Assembly: GCA_047608075.1 (NCBI GenBank) | Contig: JBLKRX010000011.1 | Span: forward strand, 84,806-148,805 | Origin: Ferdinandcohnia humi_A | GTDB taxonomy: Bacteria > Bacillota > Bacilli > Bacillales > Bacillaceae_L | Direction of reading: 5' to 3' | Length of the DNA: 64,000 bases | Part shown: piece by piece, positions 26,297 to 35,612 of the stretch | How positions within the stretch are numbered: the stretch's first letter is position 1 | Layout: each line of letters begins with the position of its first letter | Notes under the pieces: generated by a model | Seen by the model: the letters and a program-made list of their open reading frames with translations, nothing else | Databases searched by the model: none | Told to the model about the DNA's origin: nothing | Position numbers and translations under genes: made by a program

Positions 26297-27865
26297 TCAT
26301 CCTTTCAAATGATGAATATAATCTTTTACTAAGAATGAATTGATATTATAAGGATTGCTATACCGTACCCGATTGTGTGTAAATGAAATATTTTGTAGGT
26401 AGGCAAAATAATTGCCGTAGATTCCATACCACTCCATCGGATCCTTATAATATTGCTGCAGCACTCTCTTTTTGTTGTAGGCCTTTTTTAGCTGGCTGTA
26501 CAACGGCCCATATTTTTGCTTTAAAGAAGTAGCTGCCATATCTTTTTTAACCGGCTTTTCGAACAAAGCAGGATACATTTGATGTAATGTATAATCATAC
26601 AAATACTTTTTGAAACGTAAATCAACTGGAATCGTTAAAAAGAAATTCATCAATTCATCATCCCATAGCGGAATTTCCCACTCATGATCGTAGTATTCGT
26701 ATACACGTACCGAATTGATAATAAACTTCGCTTGTCGTTCCTTCCAGTCCCAGTATTCAAATAAAGCACTCGCTTGCTCACGATTTTGATAAGGTAATCC
26801 TGCAAGAGAGGATTTAATCTCTGAAATCACGTTTGACTTGCTGCTATCATGCGTTTCCCAAAGGCGATGATGCTTGCCCATAATTCTCTCGACAACTTCA
26901 TCTATTGTATATTCCTTATCAATGGTGAGCTCATACATGAGATGGCTCCCCGCGACAAAGTCCCCAGAGTGTCCAGGCATAAACACATATTTCGTATCCG
27001 CCTGCTTCGCAAGCTGTGACACGGCTGGCCAATCCTGTAAATGTGCCATAACTGACGCATTTGTTCCAAAATCAGCGTACTGCTTCCAATCAGCTGATTC
27101 ATACCACTTTTTCCAGTCATTCCGTGAATATTCATAGAATGTCCAATCAATTCCAAGCTTATCAGCAATTTCTTTGCTTTTCCGGGCTTCATTGTTTTCC
27201 AGACGCCCATAGGTAAAGCTTGAAATATTCTGGACCCCGTATTCCTTTAACAGCAAGGCAATAATTCGTGAATCATAGCCTCCACTTAACGGAATCATTA
27301 CATGCTTATCCTTCAAACGTTCATGAAGTCGTTTAAACACACGGTGGAAGACATCTTCTAATTGCTTACTTGCCGTTTCCAAATCAATCTGTTCTGGGGA
27401 ATGATAGTAACGGAAGTATTGATGCTTTTCAAACGAATCAGCTTCAAAAAGGAGAGCCTGCCCAGCTTCGATTTGACATACATTTTTATATAATGTCTTT
27501 TCATTTGCTGCGTAGCCTGTTAAGAGAAACTCCATAACCGCTGTCTCATCCAGAGGTGCCTTCTGAGGAAGAATACGATCTGAAATAATCCAGTTCTCTC
27601 CGTTTTTCCAATAAAACAAAGGAATGCTTCGTTTTCGGTCACATGCGGCAAAAGTATATTCGGGTGTTTGATAAATAAACGCAAAATTCCCGGTCCATTT
27701 TGAATTGTATTCCGGGGAGAACTCGATGTTTTCAAAATAGTCCTGGATGGTCTCTTCAGTGTACAGGGTTTCATCTTGATATAGATGACCTGTAAAATAA
27801 AGCATATGCTCACCAAGTGATGCCTGTTTCCATCTCGTTTTGTTTTCTAGTTTAATTTGAATCAT
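26297..27865 (-). CDS. Asparagine synthase-like amidotransferase
   Basis: A 522-residue AsnB-like protein. Residues about 1-175 form a glutaminase-like fold and about 180-430 an ATP-pyrophosphatase domain with the PP-loop PLSGGYDSR. The nucleophile Cys that must follow the initiator Met in true class II glutaminases is absent (the protein starts MIQIKL), so it cannot use glutamine in the usual way. Similar proteins in polysaccharide clusters are thought to amidate uronic acid carboxyl groups; a WbpA product would supply such a group. I start at ATG 27865, after AAGGTG, rather than GTG 27874. The final bases overlap the epimerase's upstream ATG. Confidence 0.8.
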   Translation of the reverse strand: MIQIKLENKTRWKQASLGEHMLYFTGHLYQDETLYTEETIQDYFENIEFSPEYNSKWTGNFAFIYQTPEYTFAACDRKRSIPLFYWKNGENWIISDRILPQKAPLDETAVMEFLLTGYAANEKTLYKNVCQIEAGQALLFEADSFEKHQYFRYYHSPEQIDLETASKQLEDVFHRVFKRLHERLKDKHVMIPLSGGYDSRIIALLLKEYGVQNISSFTYGRLENNEARKSKEIADKLGIDWTFYEYSRNDWKKWYESADWKQYADFGTNASVMAHLQDWPAVSQLAKQADTKYVFMPGHSGDFVAGSHLMYELTIDKEYTIDEVVERIMGKHHRLWETHDSSKSNVISEIKSSLAGLPYQNREQASALFEYWDWKERQAKFIINSVRVYEYYDHEWEIPLWDDELMNFFLTIPVDLRFKKYLYDYTLHQMYPALFEKPVKKDMAATSLKQKYGPLYSQLKKAYNKKRVLQQYYKDPMEWYGIYGNYFAYLQNISFTHNRVRYSNPYNINSFLVKDYIHHLKG

Positions 27866-27883
27866 ATTTATCACCTTAATCTC

Positions 27884-29317
27884 CTATACTTCTGCAGCTT
27901 GACTTGGTTTTCTTCTAAAATCACGGTCAACCCTGCTTAGTAAAAGCGTTACAAGAAAATACACCCACGCAAGTGCAATGTATATCCATGACAAGTCGTT
28001 TTCTTGCACATAAATAATCGAAGCGACCGCGACTAGCATATTAGCAAACAAGAATATCATTTTTCCAGACGAAACCGGAACATAGTAGGCTTTTTGACTT
28101 TTGATAAAAATAAAAATGACCGCAATCACGTAGGAAAGCATATACGATAACACAGTACCCCAAATTCCTAGAACTGGAATAAGGAAAAAGTTAAGCGCAA
28201 TATTGATGATTGCCGCGATTCCAAAGGCATACGAGATGTACTTCGTTTGCTTCGTAAAAAAGATTCCAACTGAGATGATCATATAATAAAAGTTAAGGAA
28301 TGTAACAGCTGATACAGGTGCTACATACTTATAGGCTTCATAATATTGATCTCCTAATAGCTGAATGACCCACGGCATAATCGTTGCTACGAACATGACG
28401 CCAAACGTACCAAGTAACAGAATCCCAATATACAATTTTGAAAAGAGTATCGGACTGTCCTTCTTTTCCTTAATCGACATGGAATACGGTCTCCATGCCA
28501 TTTGCACACCACTTGTTAGCAAAGTAATCAGCGAAGCAAACTTAATTGCTGTCCCGTAGAGTCCAACCTCTGTAAATGATGCATATTCCTTTAAGAATAG
28601 TACATTTGAGTTTGAAATGACCCAAAAGGCAACCGAGGCTGGAACTAAAGGAGCGGCGTATTTTAACAATTCACGAATAACCGGTTTTGTAAAAGTAAAC
28701 CTTATATACTTGATTGCATACTTCCCTACTAATAGTAGAACGACAGCAGCACTTATGACTCTACCAAGTAAAATAGATTCAATAGAAGCAAAATAGAACT
28801 GTAATAACAAATATGATAGAACTGCAATTAAAAGCATTTTTAAGACAGTGAAGATCACTACTTTTAGCGTCTTAAACTCATAGCGTAGTACGGTTAACAC
28901 AAGAGCCGTCACTGTATCCAAAAATAAAACTCCAATACTCAAATACAAAAGATGAACCAACGAAGGATTATCTAATAATTTTTCGGAAAGCCAGGATCCA
29001 CCTAGTAACACGAGTAAAAATAAGGCGGCTACCATAGCAATTCGAAAGACCATGACATTTTGTACGTATACCTTCCGTTTTTCTTCATCCTTTGTATCGA
29101 AGTAATAGAATGCGAGCGCCGAATCCGTTCCAAAGATAACAACGAATGTAAGCATCGCTGCATAACGGTCAATATAGTCAAGAACCCCAAAATCGGCGGG
29201 GTTCGGTAAAAAATGTGTATAAATCGGGAACATAATGAAAGCAATCAATTTTGTTCCCACGTTCATTAATGCATAAAGGAGGGAATCCCCTCCTAGACGT
29301 TTAAGTTGAGCTAGCAA
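27884..29317 (-). CDS. Wzx-type lipid-linked oligosaccharide flippase
   Basis: About 477 residues with 12-14 membrane helices; the start LAQLKRLGGDSLLYALMNVG and IAFIMFPIYTHFL is typical of MOP-superfamily polysaccharide transporters (RfbX/Wzx). It would flip the undecaprenyl-diphosphate repeat unit to the outer leaflet for polymerisation. I favour TTG 29317, 10 bases after GGGAG, because the in-frame ATGs at 29341/29338 lie inside the previous gene and have no ribosome-binding site; an annotation from 29341 is possible. Confidence 0.85.
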   Translation of the reverse strand: MLAQLKRLGGDSLLYALMNVGTKLIAFIMFPIYTHFLPNPADFGVLDYIDRYAAMLTFVVIFGTDSALAFYYFDTKDEEKRKVYVQNVMVFRIAMVAALFLLVLLGGSWLSEKLLDNPSLVHLLYLSIGVLFLDTVTALVLTVLRYEFKTLKVVIFTVLKMLLIAVLSYLLLQFYFASIESILLGRVISAAVVLLLVGKYAIKYIRFTFTKPVIRELLKYAAPLVPASVAFWVISNSNVLFLKEYASFTEVGLYGTAIKFASLITLLTSGVQMAWRPYSMSIKEKKDSPILFSKLYIGILLLGTFGVMFVATIMPWVIQLLGDQYYEAYKYVAPVSAVTFLNFYYMIISVGIFFTKQTKYISYAFGIAAIINIALNFFLIPVLGIWGTVLSYMLSYVIAVIFIFIKSQKAYYVPVSSGKMIFLFANMLVAVASIIYVQENDLSWIYIALAWVYFLVTLLLSRVDRDFRRKPSQAAEV

Positions 29318-29318
29318 G

Positions 29319-30050
29319 CTACAACAACTCCCGCTCATCAACTGGTTTACTAAATTTCGCCGGAATACCCTTCACCACTGTTTTTGGTTCCGTATCCTTT
29401 GTCACCAAAGCACCAGCTGCCACAAATGTTTCTTCAGCTACTGTAATACCTGGTAGGATGATGGATGCTCCACCAACACGCGCACCACGTTTTACAATTG
29501 CGCCTTTAATTTTATCAAAACGTTCCTCCGTACGGCCCATATAGTTATCATTTGTCGTAGTAACACATGGAGCGATAAATACATGGTCTTCAAGAGTCGT
29601 ATAAGCTGTGATATATGAATTCGATTGAATCTTTGTACGTGTACCGATGGTAACGTAGTTTTCAACGGTTACACCACGGCCAACAATTACGTAGTCACCG
29701 ATTTCTACATTTTCACGAACACTTGCTAAGTCAGCAATTAATGTATTAGAGCCAATTGTTGCACCACGATAAATCACACAGTTTGCACCAATAGTCACAT
29801 CTTCCCCAATAGAAAGCGCTGGGATGTCAGATGACAGCTTCACTGTACTTGTTTTTGCTGGCTTTGGCGGCTTCCCTAATACAGCACCGTCCGCAATGGT
29901 TGTGTTATCCCCAATAACAGTACCTTCATGAATGGTAACTCGATTCCCCACAATAACGTTTTTACCAAGCTTTACGTCCTTTTCGATTACAGTAAAATAA
30001 CCAACCTTCACCGTTTCATCTAGAGTAACAGTTGAATCAATAAAATTCAT
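29319..30050 (-). CDS. Left-handed beta-helix N-acetyltransferase (WbpD-like)
   Basis: A 243-residue protein made of hexapeptide repeats ([LIV]-G-x4) over most of its length, ending with GARVGGASIILPGITVAEETFVAAGALVTKD and GIPAKF, as in WbpD/WlbB sugar N-acetyltransferases. WbpD acetylates the 3-amino group of UDP-GlcNAc(3NH2)A using acetyl-CoA. It is longer than WbpD (about 190) because of an extra N-terminal set of hexapeptide turns. Context, between WbpA- and Wzx-type genes and near a WbpE-type aminotransferase, supports the role. ATG 30050 follows AGGGAG. Confidence 0.83.
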   Translation of the reverse strand: MNFIDSTVTLDETVKVGYFTVIEKDVKLGKNVIVGNRVTIHEGTVIGDNTTIADGAVLGKPPKPAKTSTVKLSSDIPALSIGEDVTIGANCVIYRGATIGSNTLIADLASVRENVEIGDYVIVGRGVTVENYVTIGTRTKIQSNSYITAYTTLEDHVFIAPCVTTTNDNYMGRTEERFDKIKGAIVKRGARVGGASIILPGITVAEETFVAAGALVTKDTEPKTVVKGIPAKFSKPVDERELL

Positions 30051-30065
30051 TAGTGGTTCTCCCTT

Positions 30066-31379
30066 TTATAGTTTTACGTATTTATTTGGCTTCTCTACAC
30101 CTTGCATTGCATTACGAGTATCAAAAATCACTGGGCTATGCTGCGCAATCATTTCGTAATTAAAGTCAGAGTGATCTGTTGTAATTAGGACTAAATCAGA
30201 ATCCTTAAGTAGGTCTTCTGTTAGTTCAACAGTTTCTACAACACGGTCACAAGAACGGAATGACTTCACATATGGGTCAACTACAGTAAATGAAGCACCT
30301 TGCTTGTCTAAAAGAGTAAGGATGTTTAGAACTGGAGATTCCCTTACATCATCAATGTCTTTCTTGTATGCCACACCAAGTACAGTAATTTTAGAGCCTC
30401 TTAGTGCTTTACCATCTTCGTTAAGAATGTGCATCATGCGATTCACTACAAACTCCGGCATACCATTGTTAATTTCACCAGCAAGCTCGATAAGGCGAGT
30501 GTGGTAATTATATTCACGAGCTTTATATGTTAAGTAGAATGGGTCGATTGGGATACAGTGCCCACCAAGACCTGGTCCTGGATAGAACGCCATAAATCCG
30601 TATGGCTTTGTTTTCGCAGCATCAATCACTTCCCATACATCAATTCCCATTTTATCACAAAGGATTGCCATTTCATTTGCTAGTGCAATGTTGATATGAC
30701 GGAATGTGTTTTCGAAGATTTTTTCCATCTCTGCAATTGCAGGGCTTGATACTTCGTATACATCTCCCTCTAACACATTACGGTATAAAGTTGATGCAAC
30801 CTTTGTACAATTTTCAGTTATACCACCAACAACCTTTGGTGTATTTTTTGTTTTGAATTGCTTATTACCTGGGTCTACACGCTCAGGAGAATATGCGATA
30901 AATACAGTTTCACCAGTCACAAGTCCTTTTGCTTCAAGCGCTGGACGAACGATTTCCTCAGTTGTGCCAGGATATGTTGTTGATTCTAGAACAACAAGCA
31001 TTCCTTCATGTGCATATTTACTGATTTCGTTTGAAGAGCTTTCTACATATGAAGTATCTGGTTGTTGATACACATCTAATGGTGTTGGTACACAGATTGC
31101 AACCGCGTCAACCTCAGCAATACGAGCATAATCAGTTGTTGCAACGAATTGACCACTTTTCACGATTTCAGCTAACTCTTCATCGACAACGTCTCCGATG
31201 TAGTTAATACCTTGGTTTACTTGGTCTACACGACGTTGTTGCACATCAAAACCAATTACTTTGAATCCCGCTTTTGCTTTTTCAACTGCTAGTGGTAGTC
31301 CAACATATCCTAAACCTACAACCCCAATGACAGCTTCTTTATTTTCAATTTTGCTTATTAGGCTTTCATATAAACTCAT
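30066..31379 (-). CDS. UDP-N-acetylglucosamine 6-dehydrogenase (WbpA-like)
   Basis: A 437-residue UDP-sugar 6-dehydrogenase. The NAD-binding start is VIGVVGLGYVGLPLAVEKAK; the catalytic Cys is in GPGLGGHCIPIDPFYL near residue 260; the C-terminal domain has VLGVAYKKDIDDVRESP. It oxidises C6 of a UDP-HexNAc to the uronic acid in two NAD-dependent steps. Size and motifs (TPLDVYQQPDTSYV, LESTTYPGTTEE) follow P. aeruginosa WbpA closely; WecC, acting on UDP-ManNAc, is the alternative. ATG 31379 follows AGGAG with 8-base spacing. Confidence 0.88.
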   Translation of the reverse strand: MSLYESLISKIENKEAVIGVVGLGYVGLPLAVEKAKAGFKVIGFDVQQRRVDQVNQGINYIGDVVDEELAEIVKSGQFVATTDYARIAEVDAVAICVPTPLDVYQQPDTSYVESSSNEISKYAHEGMLVVLESTTYPGTTEEIVRPALEAKGLVTGETVFIAYSPERVDPGNKQFKTKNTPKVVGGITENCTKVASTLYRNVLEGDVYEVSSPAIAEMEKIFENTFRHINIALANEMAILCDKMGIDVWEVIDAAKTKPYGFMAFYPGPGLGGHCIPIDPFYLTYKAREYNYHTRLIELAGEINNGMPEFVVNRMMHILNEDGKALRGSKITVLGVAYKKDIDDVRESPVLNILTLLDKQGASFTVVDPYVKSFRSCDRVVETVELTEDLLKDSDLVLITTDHSDFNYEMIAQHSPVIFDTRNAMQGVEKPNKYVKL

Positions 31380-31668
31380 TTTTTCCACTCCTATTTTCAG
31401 ATCGTGTTACTCAAGACTTGCTCTAAAAGCCATTCCATTTTAACAGAATATGTCTTATTTAGCTTCTAATGTGAATGACAATAATGTGTCGCAGTACATG
31501 TTTTTACTAATTTGCCACAAGTTCCGGCATGTAAACCAATTTGCACGCATATATTTCAATTAAAATGTATGGATGCAACGGGTTTGTTTGAAGACCTGCA
31601 CCGGCTTGGTTAGTTCTAAAATTGATTCACAGTGGTTTCATGTTATATAGTGTTGCTTGGTCGCAAAC

Positions 31669-32418
31669 TTAGTTATGCGAATAATGTCTTTTTGCATCAA
31701 ATAAGTACTTCCATAGCATTAAGAATCCTAATGCAAATAAAAGTCCTAGGATAACCCCAATTGCAAGGCTTTCTTTTAGGTACGTATCAGCAGCTCCTAC
31801 ATTGGATGATGCTAAACTTGGCGCTTCGAAAAACGCTAGGTCCCCTTTAATTCTTTGTAAGGTAGACATTACCTCAGTAAGCTCTTCATCTGTATCGATT
31901 AAGACTTGGGTGTAATAATCTATTTCTTCAACAGTTAAATTCCCATCATTCACAAGAAGGTCATTATATTTTTCGCTTTGCTCTTCTAAAGCTGTGACTC
32001 TCTCTTCAAGTGATTTTATGTACGTATCTGTAATATCGTAGCGAATTTCATATTGACCAGTTAGATCTTTCATAATACCAGTTGTAACGGTATCTAAATC
32101 TTTTTCGATTGAGTCACGGTCAGTACCCGTAATTTTTATAGAAACATAATTATTTTGTGGCACACTCGCGCTTAACGGGTTTTCCAATTGATCTGCATAC
32201 TTACTTTCCACATTCACTGGATCCGTTAATCCCTTTGAGGTAATCGCCCCAGTATAAATTGTCGCTTTCCCAGTGTAAGGATCATCTTTCAACACAAATT
32301 GTGAGACTAAAGCTCCTAACAGCATGAAAATGATTGGGAAAAGTAAGAAGAACCACTTTTTCTTCCAAAAAAACATGAGATATTCATATAAAACAAATTG
32401 CTTTTTCTCAGCAGTCAT
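31669..32418 (-). CDS. Wzz/YveK-like chain-length regulator
   Basis: A 249-residue membrane protein with two helices (about 24-44 and 222-242) enclosing an extracytoplasmic domain with a coiled coil (YIKSLEERVTALEEQSEKYN). This is the polysaccharide co-polymerase layout of Wzz/YveK, which sets polymer length together with Wzy. No cognate BY-kinase (YwqD/CpsD type) is encoded in the window. ATG 32418 follows GAAGGTG. The 290-bp gap downstream, before the WbpA-like gene, shows no feature I can name. Confidence 0.85.
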   Translation of the reverse strand: MTAEKKQFVLYEYLMFFWKKKWFFLLFPIIFMLLGALVSQFVLKDDPYTGKATIYTGAITSKGLTDPVNVESKYADQLENPLSASVPQNNYVSIKITGTDRDSIEKDLDTVTTGIMKDLTGQYEIRYDITDTYIKSLEERVTALEEQSEKYNDLLVNDGNLTVEEIDYYTQVLIDTDEELTEVMSTLQRIKGDLAFFEAPSLASSNVGAADTYLKESLAIGVILGLLFALGFLMLWKYLFDAKRHYSHN

Positions 32419-32525
32419 TGCTACACCTTCTTTCACTAACTAACATTCAGAATATTTGTTATAGTCCTACACCAAAGTAAAGAAAACGTCCCTACTACCA
32501 GGTGACGTTCTCTTGTACCAAATCA

Positions 32526-33638
32526 TTACTTCTTAAAGAATTCAACAATTTTTGATACCACATATTCTTGTTGTTCTAGAGCTAACTCTGGGAACATCGG
32601 TAGAGATAGTGCTTCCTTCGCAGCTTTTTCAGCTTCTGGGAAATCTCCCTCTTTATATCCAAGATTCTTGAATACTGGCTGTAAATGAAGTGCAAGTGGG
32701 TAATAAATCATAGTCTCTACGCCTTGCTCTTTCAGATATTTTTGAAGCTCATCACGCTTTTCTACACGAATTGTATATTGATGGAAGACGTGATAGTTTC
32801 CTTCTACTTCAACCGGAGTTACCACTTCATTTGGTAGAGCTTCGTTTAAAAGTCTTGTATAGTTTGCTGCTTTTTCACGGCGCAATTCGCTCCACTTGTT
32901 TAGGTGAGGGAATTTCACGTTTAAAATAGCAGCTTGAAGCTCGTCTAAACGGCTATTGTAACCTAATACATGGTGATAATATTTTGGTTTTGAACCATGT
33001 ACACGGATAACACGGCAATTTTCAGCAATCTCATCGTTACTTGTCACGATCATACCAGCGTCACCGTATGCACCCAGGTTCTTCGTTGGGAAAAAGCTGT
33101 ATGTGCCAGCTGTACCTAGTTCACCAACTGTTTTGCCTTTGTATTTAGCACCAATTGCTTGAGCGCCATCTTCAATGATAAAAAGATTATGCTTTTTCGC
33201 AACTGCAACAAGACCATCCATATCAGCCATTTGTCCATATAAATGAACGGGAATAATCGCCTTTGTTTTTTCAGTTACTGCTTCTTCTACCTTCGCAGGA
33301 TCAATATTAAATGTTACTGGGTCGATATCAACGTAAACTGGAGTTGCTCCTACACGGACAATCGCACCACCTGTTGCAAAAAATGTGAATGGAGTTGTAA
33401 TGACCTCGTCCCCTTCACCAACACCCGCAGCCTGTAGAGCTATATGTATCGCATCACTACCATTCCCACAACCAATTGCATGGGATGCATTACTATATGT
33501 CGCTATATCACTTTCAAGTTTCTTTACATTGTCGCCAAGGATAAAGTGTGCAGAGCCCATTACCTCATCAAGCGTCTGAAGCATTTGCTCACGTAACTCT
33601 TGGTATTGTTCCGTTAAATCTAACATAGGTACTTTCAT
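32526..33638 (-). CDS. DegT/DnrJ/EryC1 sugar aminotransferase (WbpE-like)
   Basis: A 370-residue PLP-dependent sugar aminotransferase. Motifs: CGNGSDAIHIALQAAGVGEGDEVITTPFTFFAT, VHLYGQMADMD, EDGAQAIGA, and the PLP Lys in SFFPTKNLGAYGDAG near residue 190. WbpE converts the 3-keto sugar to UDP-GlcNAc(3NH2)A with glutamate as donor. First gene of the minus-strand cluster; ATG 33638 follows GGAGG. The oxidoreductase (WbpB-type) needed to make its substrate is not in the window. Confidence 0.87.
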   Translation of the reverse strand: MKVPMLDLTEQYQELREQMLQTLDEVMGSAHFILGDNVKKLESDIATYSNASHAIGCGNGSDAIHIALQAAGVGEGDEVITTPFTFFATGGAIVRVGATPVYVDIDPVTFNIDPAKVEEAVTEKTKAIIPVHLYGQMADMDGLVAVAKKHNLFIIEDGAQAIGAKYKGKTVGELGTAGTYSFFPTKNLGAYGDAGMIVTSNDEIAENCRVIRVHGSKPKYYHHVLGYNSRLDELQAAILNVKFPHLNKWSELRREKAANYTRLLNEALPNEVVTPVEVEGNYHVFHQYTIRVEKRDELQKYLKEQGVETMIYYPLALHLQPVFKNLGYKEGDFPEAEKAAKEALSLPMFPELALEQQEYVVSKIVEFFKK

Positions 33639-33734
33639 GTTTGAAATTCCTCCAATAATAGTGTTGAGAAATGAATTATTTCATAACACGTATAGTTTAT
33701 CACAAACTGTCAAATATATAGTTATCTTTTTTTG

Positions 33735-33850
33735 GGACAGAGAAACCGTCGCTTGGTGGGACAGAGGGACAGGTACCGTGTCCCAATTTCCGATGAGTGG
33801 GACAAGGGACCTGTCCCCGTGTCCCAAGCCACACGGCCCAGCCTGTCCCA
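33735..33850. repeat. Two diverged REP-like palindromes
   Basis: GGGACAGGTACCGTGTCCC (33766-33784) and GGGACAAGGGACCTGTCCC (33799-33817) lie in opposite orientation, with further GGGACA fragments on both sides. They fill the gap between tagO's terminator and the aminotransferase gene. Confidence 0.8.
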
Positions 33851-33852
33851 TT

Positions 33853-33887
33853 AAAAAACCGTTTGTAACACAGTGTCACAAACGGTT
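33853..33887 (-). terminator. Terminator of tagO
   Basis: Perfect 10-bp stem AACCGTTTGT/ACAAACGGTT, with TTTTTT following on the minus strand, 20 bp past the tagO stop. Confidence 0.9.
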
Positions 33888-33907
33888 AGTGGTGTAATCA
33901 GGATAGA

Positions 33908-34966
33908 TTACTGTCGTCCAAAGACTTTTCGATAAATCTTCATCATCGGTTTATAGCGGTCATTGACGAGACCGATCATTTCAGCCACGATTTCTGTGAA
34001 AATCAGTAGCATGAAGATGATGAATAATGATCCCCACAGGGTAGAGCTTGAAAAAATAATCGCGCTGATACTAAACAACATTCCAAATGCATAAATCACA
34101 AGAACTGTTGTCCTATGAGATAAACCTAATGCAAGGAGTCTGTGATGCAAATGCGATTTATCTGGAGCAGAAATTGGTTTTTTATTCACTAACCTTCTAA
34201 TAATCGCGTATGTTGTATCAAAAATCGGAACACCTAGAATGATAATTGGTACAACAAAGCTAAATAGTGTGACGCTCTTATATAAACCCAGTAAAGACAA
34301 GATGGAAATCGAATAGCCTAGGAACAACGAACCTGTATCACCCATAAAGATTTTCGCTGGATGGAAGTTATAGAACAGGAATCCGATAATACTTCCTAAA
34401 AGAATGAGCGATAGCGATAAAATTAGCATCTTATCAGCAAGAAACGCCATTACAGCGATTGTGGCAATACTGATTCCTGAAATCCCAGCAGACAAGCCGT
34501 CTAGTCCATCAATTAGGTTGATGGCATTCGTAATGGCAACGATCCAGAACACTGTAATCGGATATGTCCAGAGACCTAAATCAAAGGTTCCAACAAACGG
34601 AATCGTTAAGATATCTATCGTTAACCCGCTTGCCACAACAATCGAACCAACTAGAATCTGCCCTACGAATTTAAACTTTGCTGAGAGCTCATATTTATCG
34701 TCCATCATCCCCATGATCAGGATCATGATGGCACCAACGGTGATACCCGTAATCTTTTCATTGTATAATCCGCCAGTAAAATATCCGGCAATAACCCCGA
34801 TGAAAATCGCAAGCCCGCCCATACGAGGCATAATCTTTTCATGGACCTTACGTTCATTCGGTTTGTCAATTGCACCAATTTTAATAACGAATTTTATTAC
34901 AAATGGTGTGATAACCAAAACTGTTACTAGTGAAGCAAAAAATGAAAGAATCATTTGTGAATTCAT
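33908..34966 (-). CDS. tagO: Undecaprenyl-phosphate GlcNAc-1-phosphate transferase (TagO/WecA)
   Basis: A 352-residue, 10-11-helix membrane enzyme. It has the MraY/WecA motifs: DKPNERKVHEKIMPRMGG near residue 35, MMDDKYELSAKFK near 90, NAINLIDGLDGLSAG near 150, and the HLHHRLLALGLS histidine cluster near 270. It starts wall teichoic acid and related polymers by forming Und-PP-GlcNAc. In B. subtilis tagO lies just past the LCP gene; here about 21.8 kb separate the two. It can prime the polymer made by the adjacent cluster, which has no other initiating transferase. ATG 34966 follows GGGTGA. Confidence 0.95.
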   Translation of the reverse strand: MNSQMILSFFASLVTVLVITPFVIKFVIKIGAIDKPNERKVHEKIMPRMGGLAIFIGVIAGYFTGGLYNEKITGITVGAIMILIMGMMDDKYELSAKFKFVGQILVGSIVVASGLTIDILTIPFVGTFDLGLWTYPITVFWIVAITNAINLIDGLDGLSAGISGISIATIAVMAFLADKMLILSLSLILLGSIIGFLFYNFHPAKIFMGDTGSLFLGYSISILSLLGLYKSVTLFSFVVPIIILGVPIFDTTYAIIRRLVNKKPISAPDKSHLHHRLLALGLSHRTTVLVIYAFGMLFSISAIIFSSSTLWGSLFIIFMLLIFTEIVAEMIGLVNDRYKPMMKIYRKVFGRQ

Positions 34967-35018
34967 CTATTATCACCCTTATTCAGGAGAATTATTTACT
35001 CTTTCAACACCAAACACT

Positions 35019-35046
35019 ATCGTATCACATATAGGGCGGAAATCAA
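35019..35046 (-). promoter_or_regulatory. Probable sigma-A promoter of tagO
   Basis: Minus strand: TTGATT (35046-35041), 16-base spacer, TACGAT (35024-35019), about 50 bp before the start codon. Confidence 0.5.
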
Positions 35047-35380
35047 TCATTTTTTTACGCACTACAGCTGTAAGGTATTGTAAAACAAATAATCCTTTCA
35101 GTAATAATCTTCCCGCTTTTGGTCATATCGAACAAAAAAATAAGAATATACGCGCAATATCTTTTTTCCACTGTCACCTATTATCCCCTAGTAAAAGAAT
35201 TCAGGCTACAGATAGCTTTAGTTCACTACTACTGCTAATACGTGAAGCTTGTTTTTCATACATATTCTTTTACGTCCAAGATATACCATAAGTATAGACG
35301 AATAAATAGATAAAATAGTTACATAAGCTATCTATACATTCATTCGAAAGTAATGACAAATGTATGTCGGAGCAGGTAAG
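35047..35380. other. Noncoding gap upstream of tagO
   Basis: AT-rich sequence without a supported gene, structured RNA or repeat that I can recognise. Confidence 0.5.
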
Positions 35381-35388
35381 AAAAGCAT

Positions 35389-35546
35389 AAGCGCCTTGCT
35401 CACCCCCGAAAAGTAAATGTTCTGGGGCAAAAAAGTTTGACTTTTCTTGCCCCAGGTTATTTGACCCTGAGGGGGTAGGCGCTGGAGCTGGACATTGAAA
35501 ACCATGTTCAAAATTTTATACTTTCTTAGAAAACGCAAGCGCCTTG
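35389..35546. repeat. Dispersed AAGCGCCTTG repeat, copies 2 and 3
   Basis: Copy 2 runs from AAGCGCCTTG at 35389 to the shared 37-base block ending about 35515. Its ends form a long imperfect stem (AGCGCCTTGCTCACCCCC against GAGGGGGTAGGCGCT), with a second internal hairpin GGGGCAA/TTGCCCC. A third, partial copy starts with AAGCGCCTTGGG at 35537. All lie downstream of the SbsC-domain gene. Confidence 0.75.
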
Positions 35547-35612
35547 GGAGATAGGATCCCCAGGTCATGAGTCGAACGTCGCAATCACTATGGGTTCCTT
35601 TTAGAAATCCTC

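Noticed and set aside
34404..35291. 295-codon plus-strand frame antisense to tagO
   Set aside because: The first half mirrors the tagO helices and the second half is noncoding; no start signal or recognised motif.
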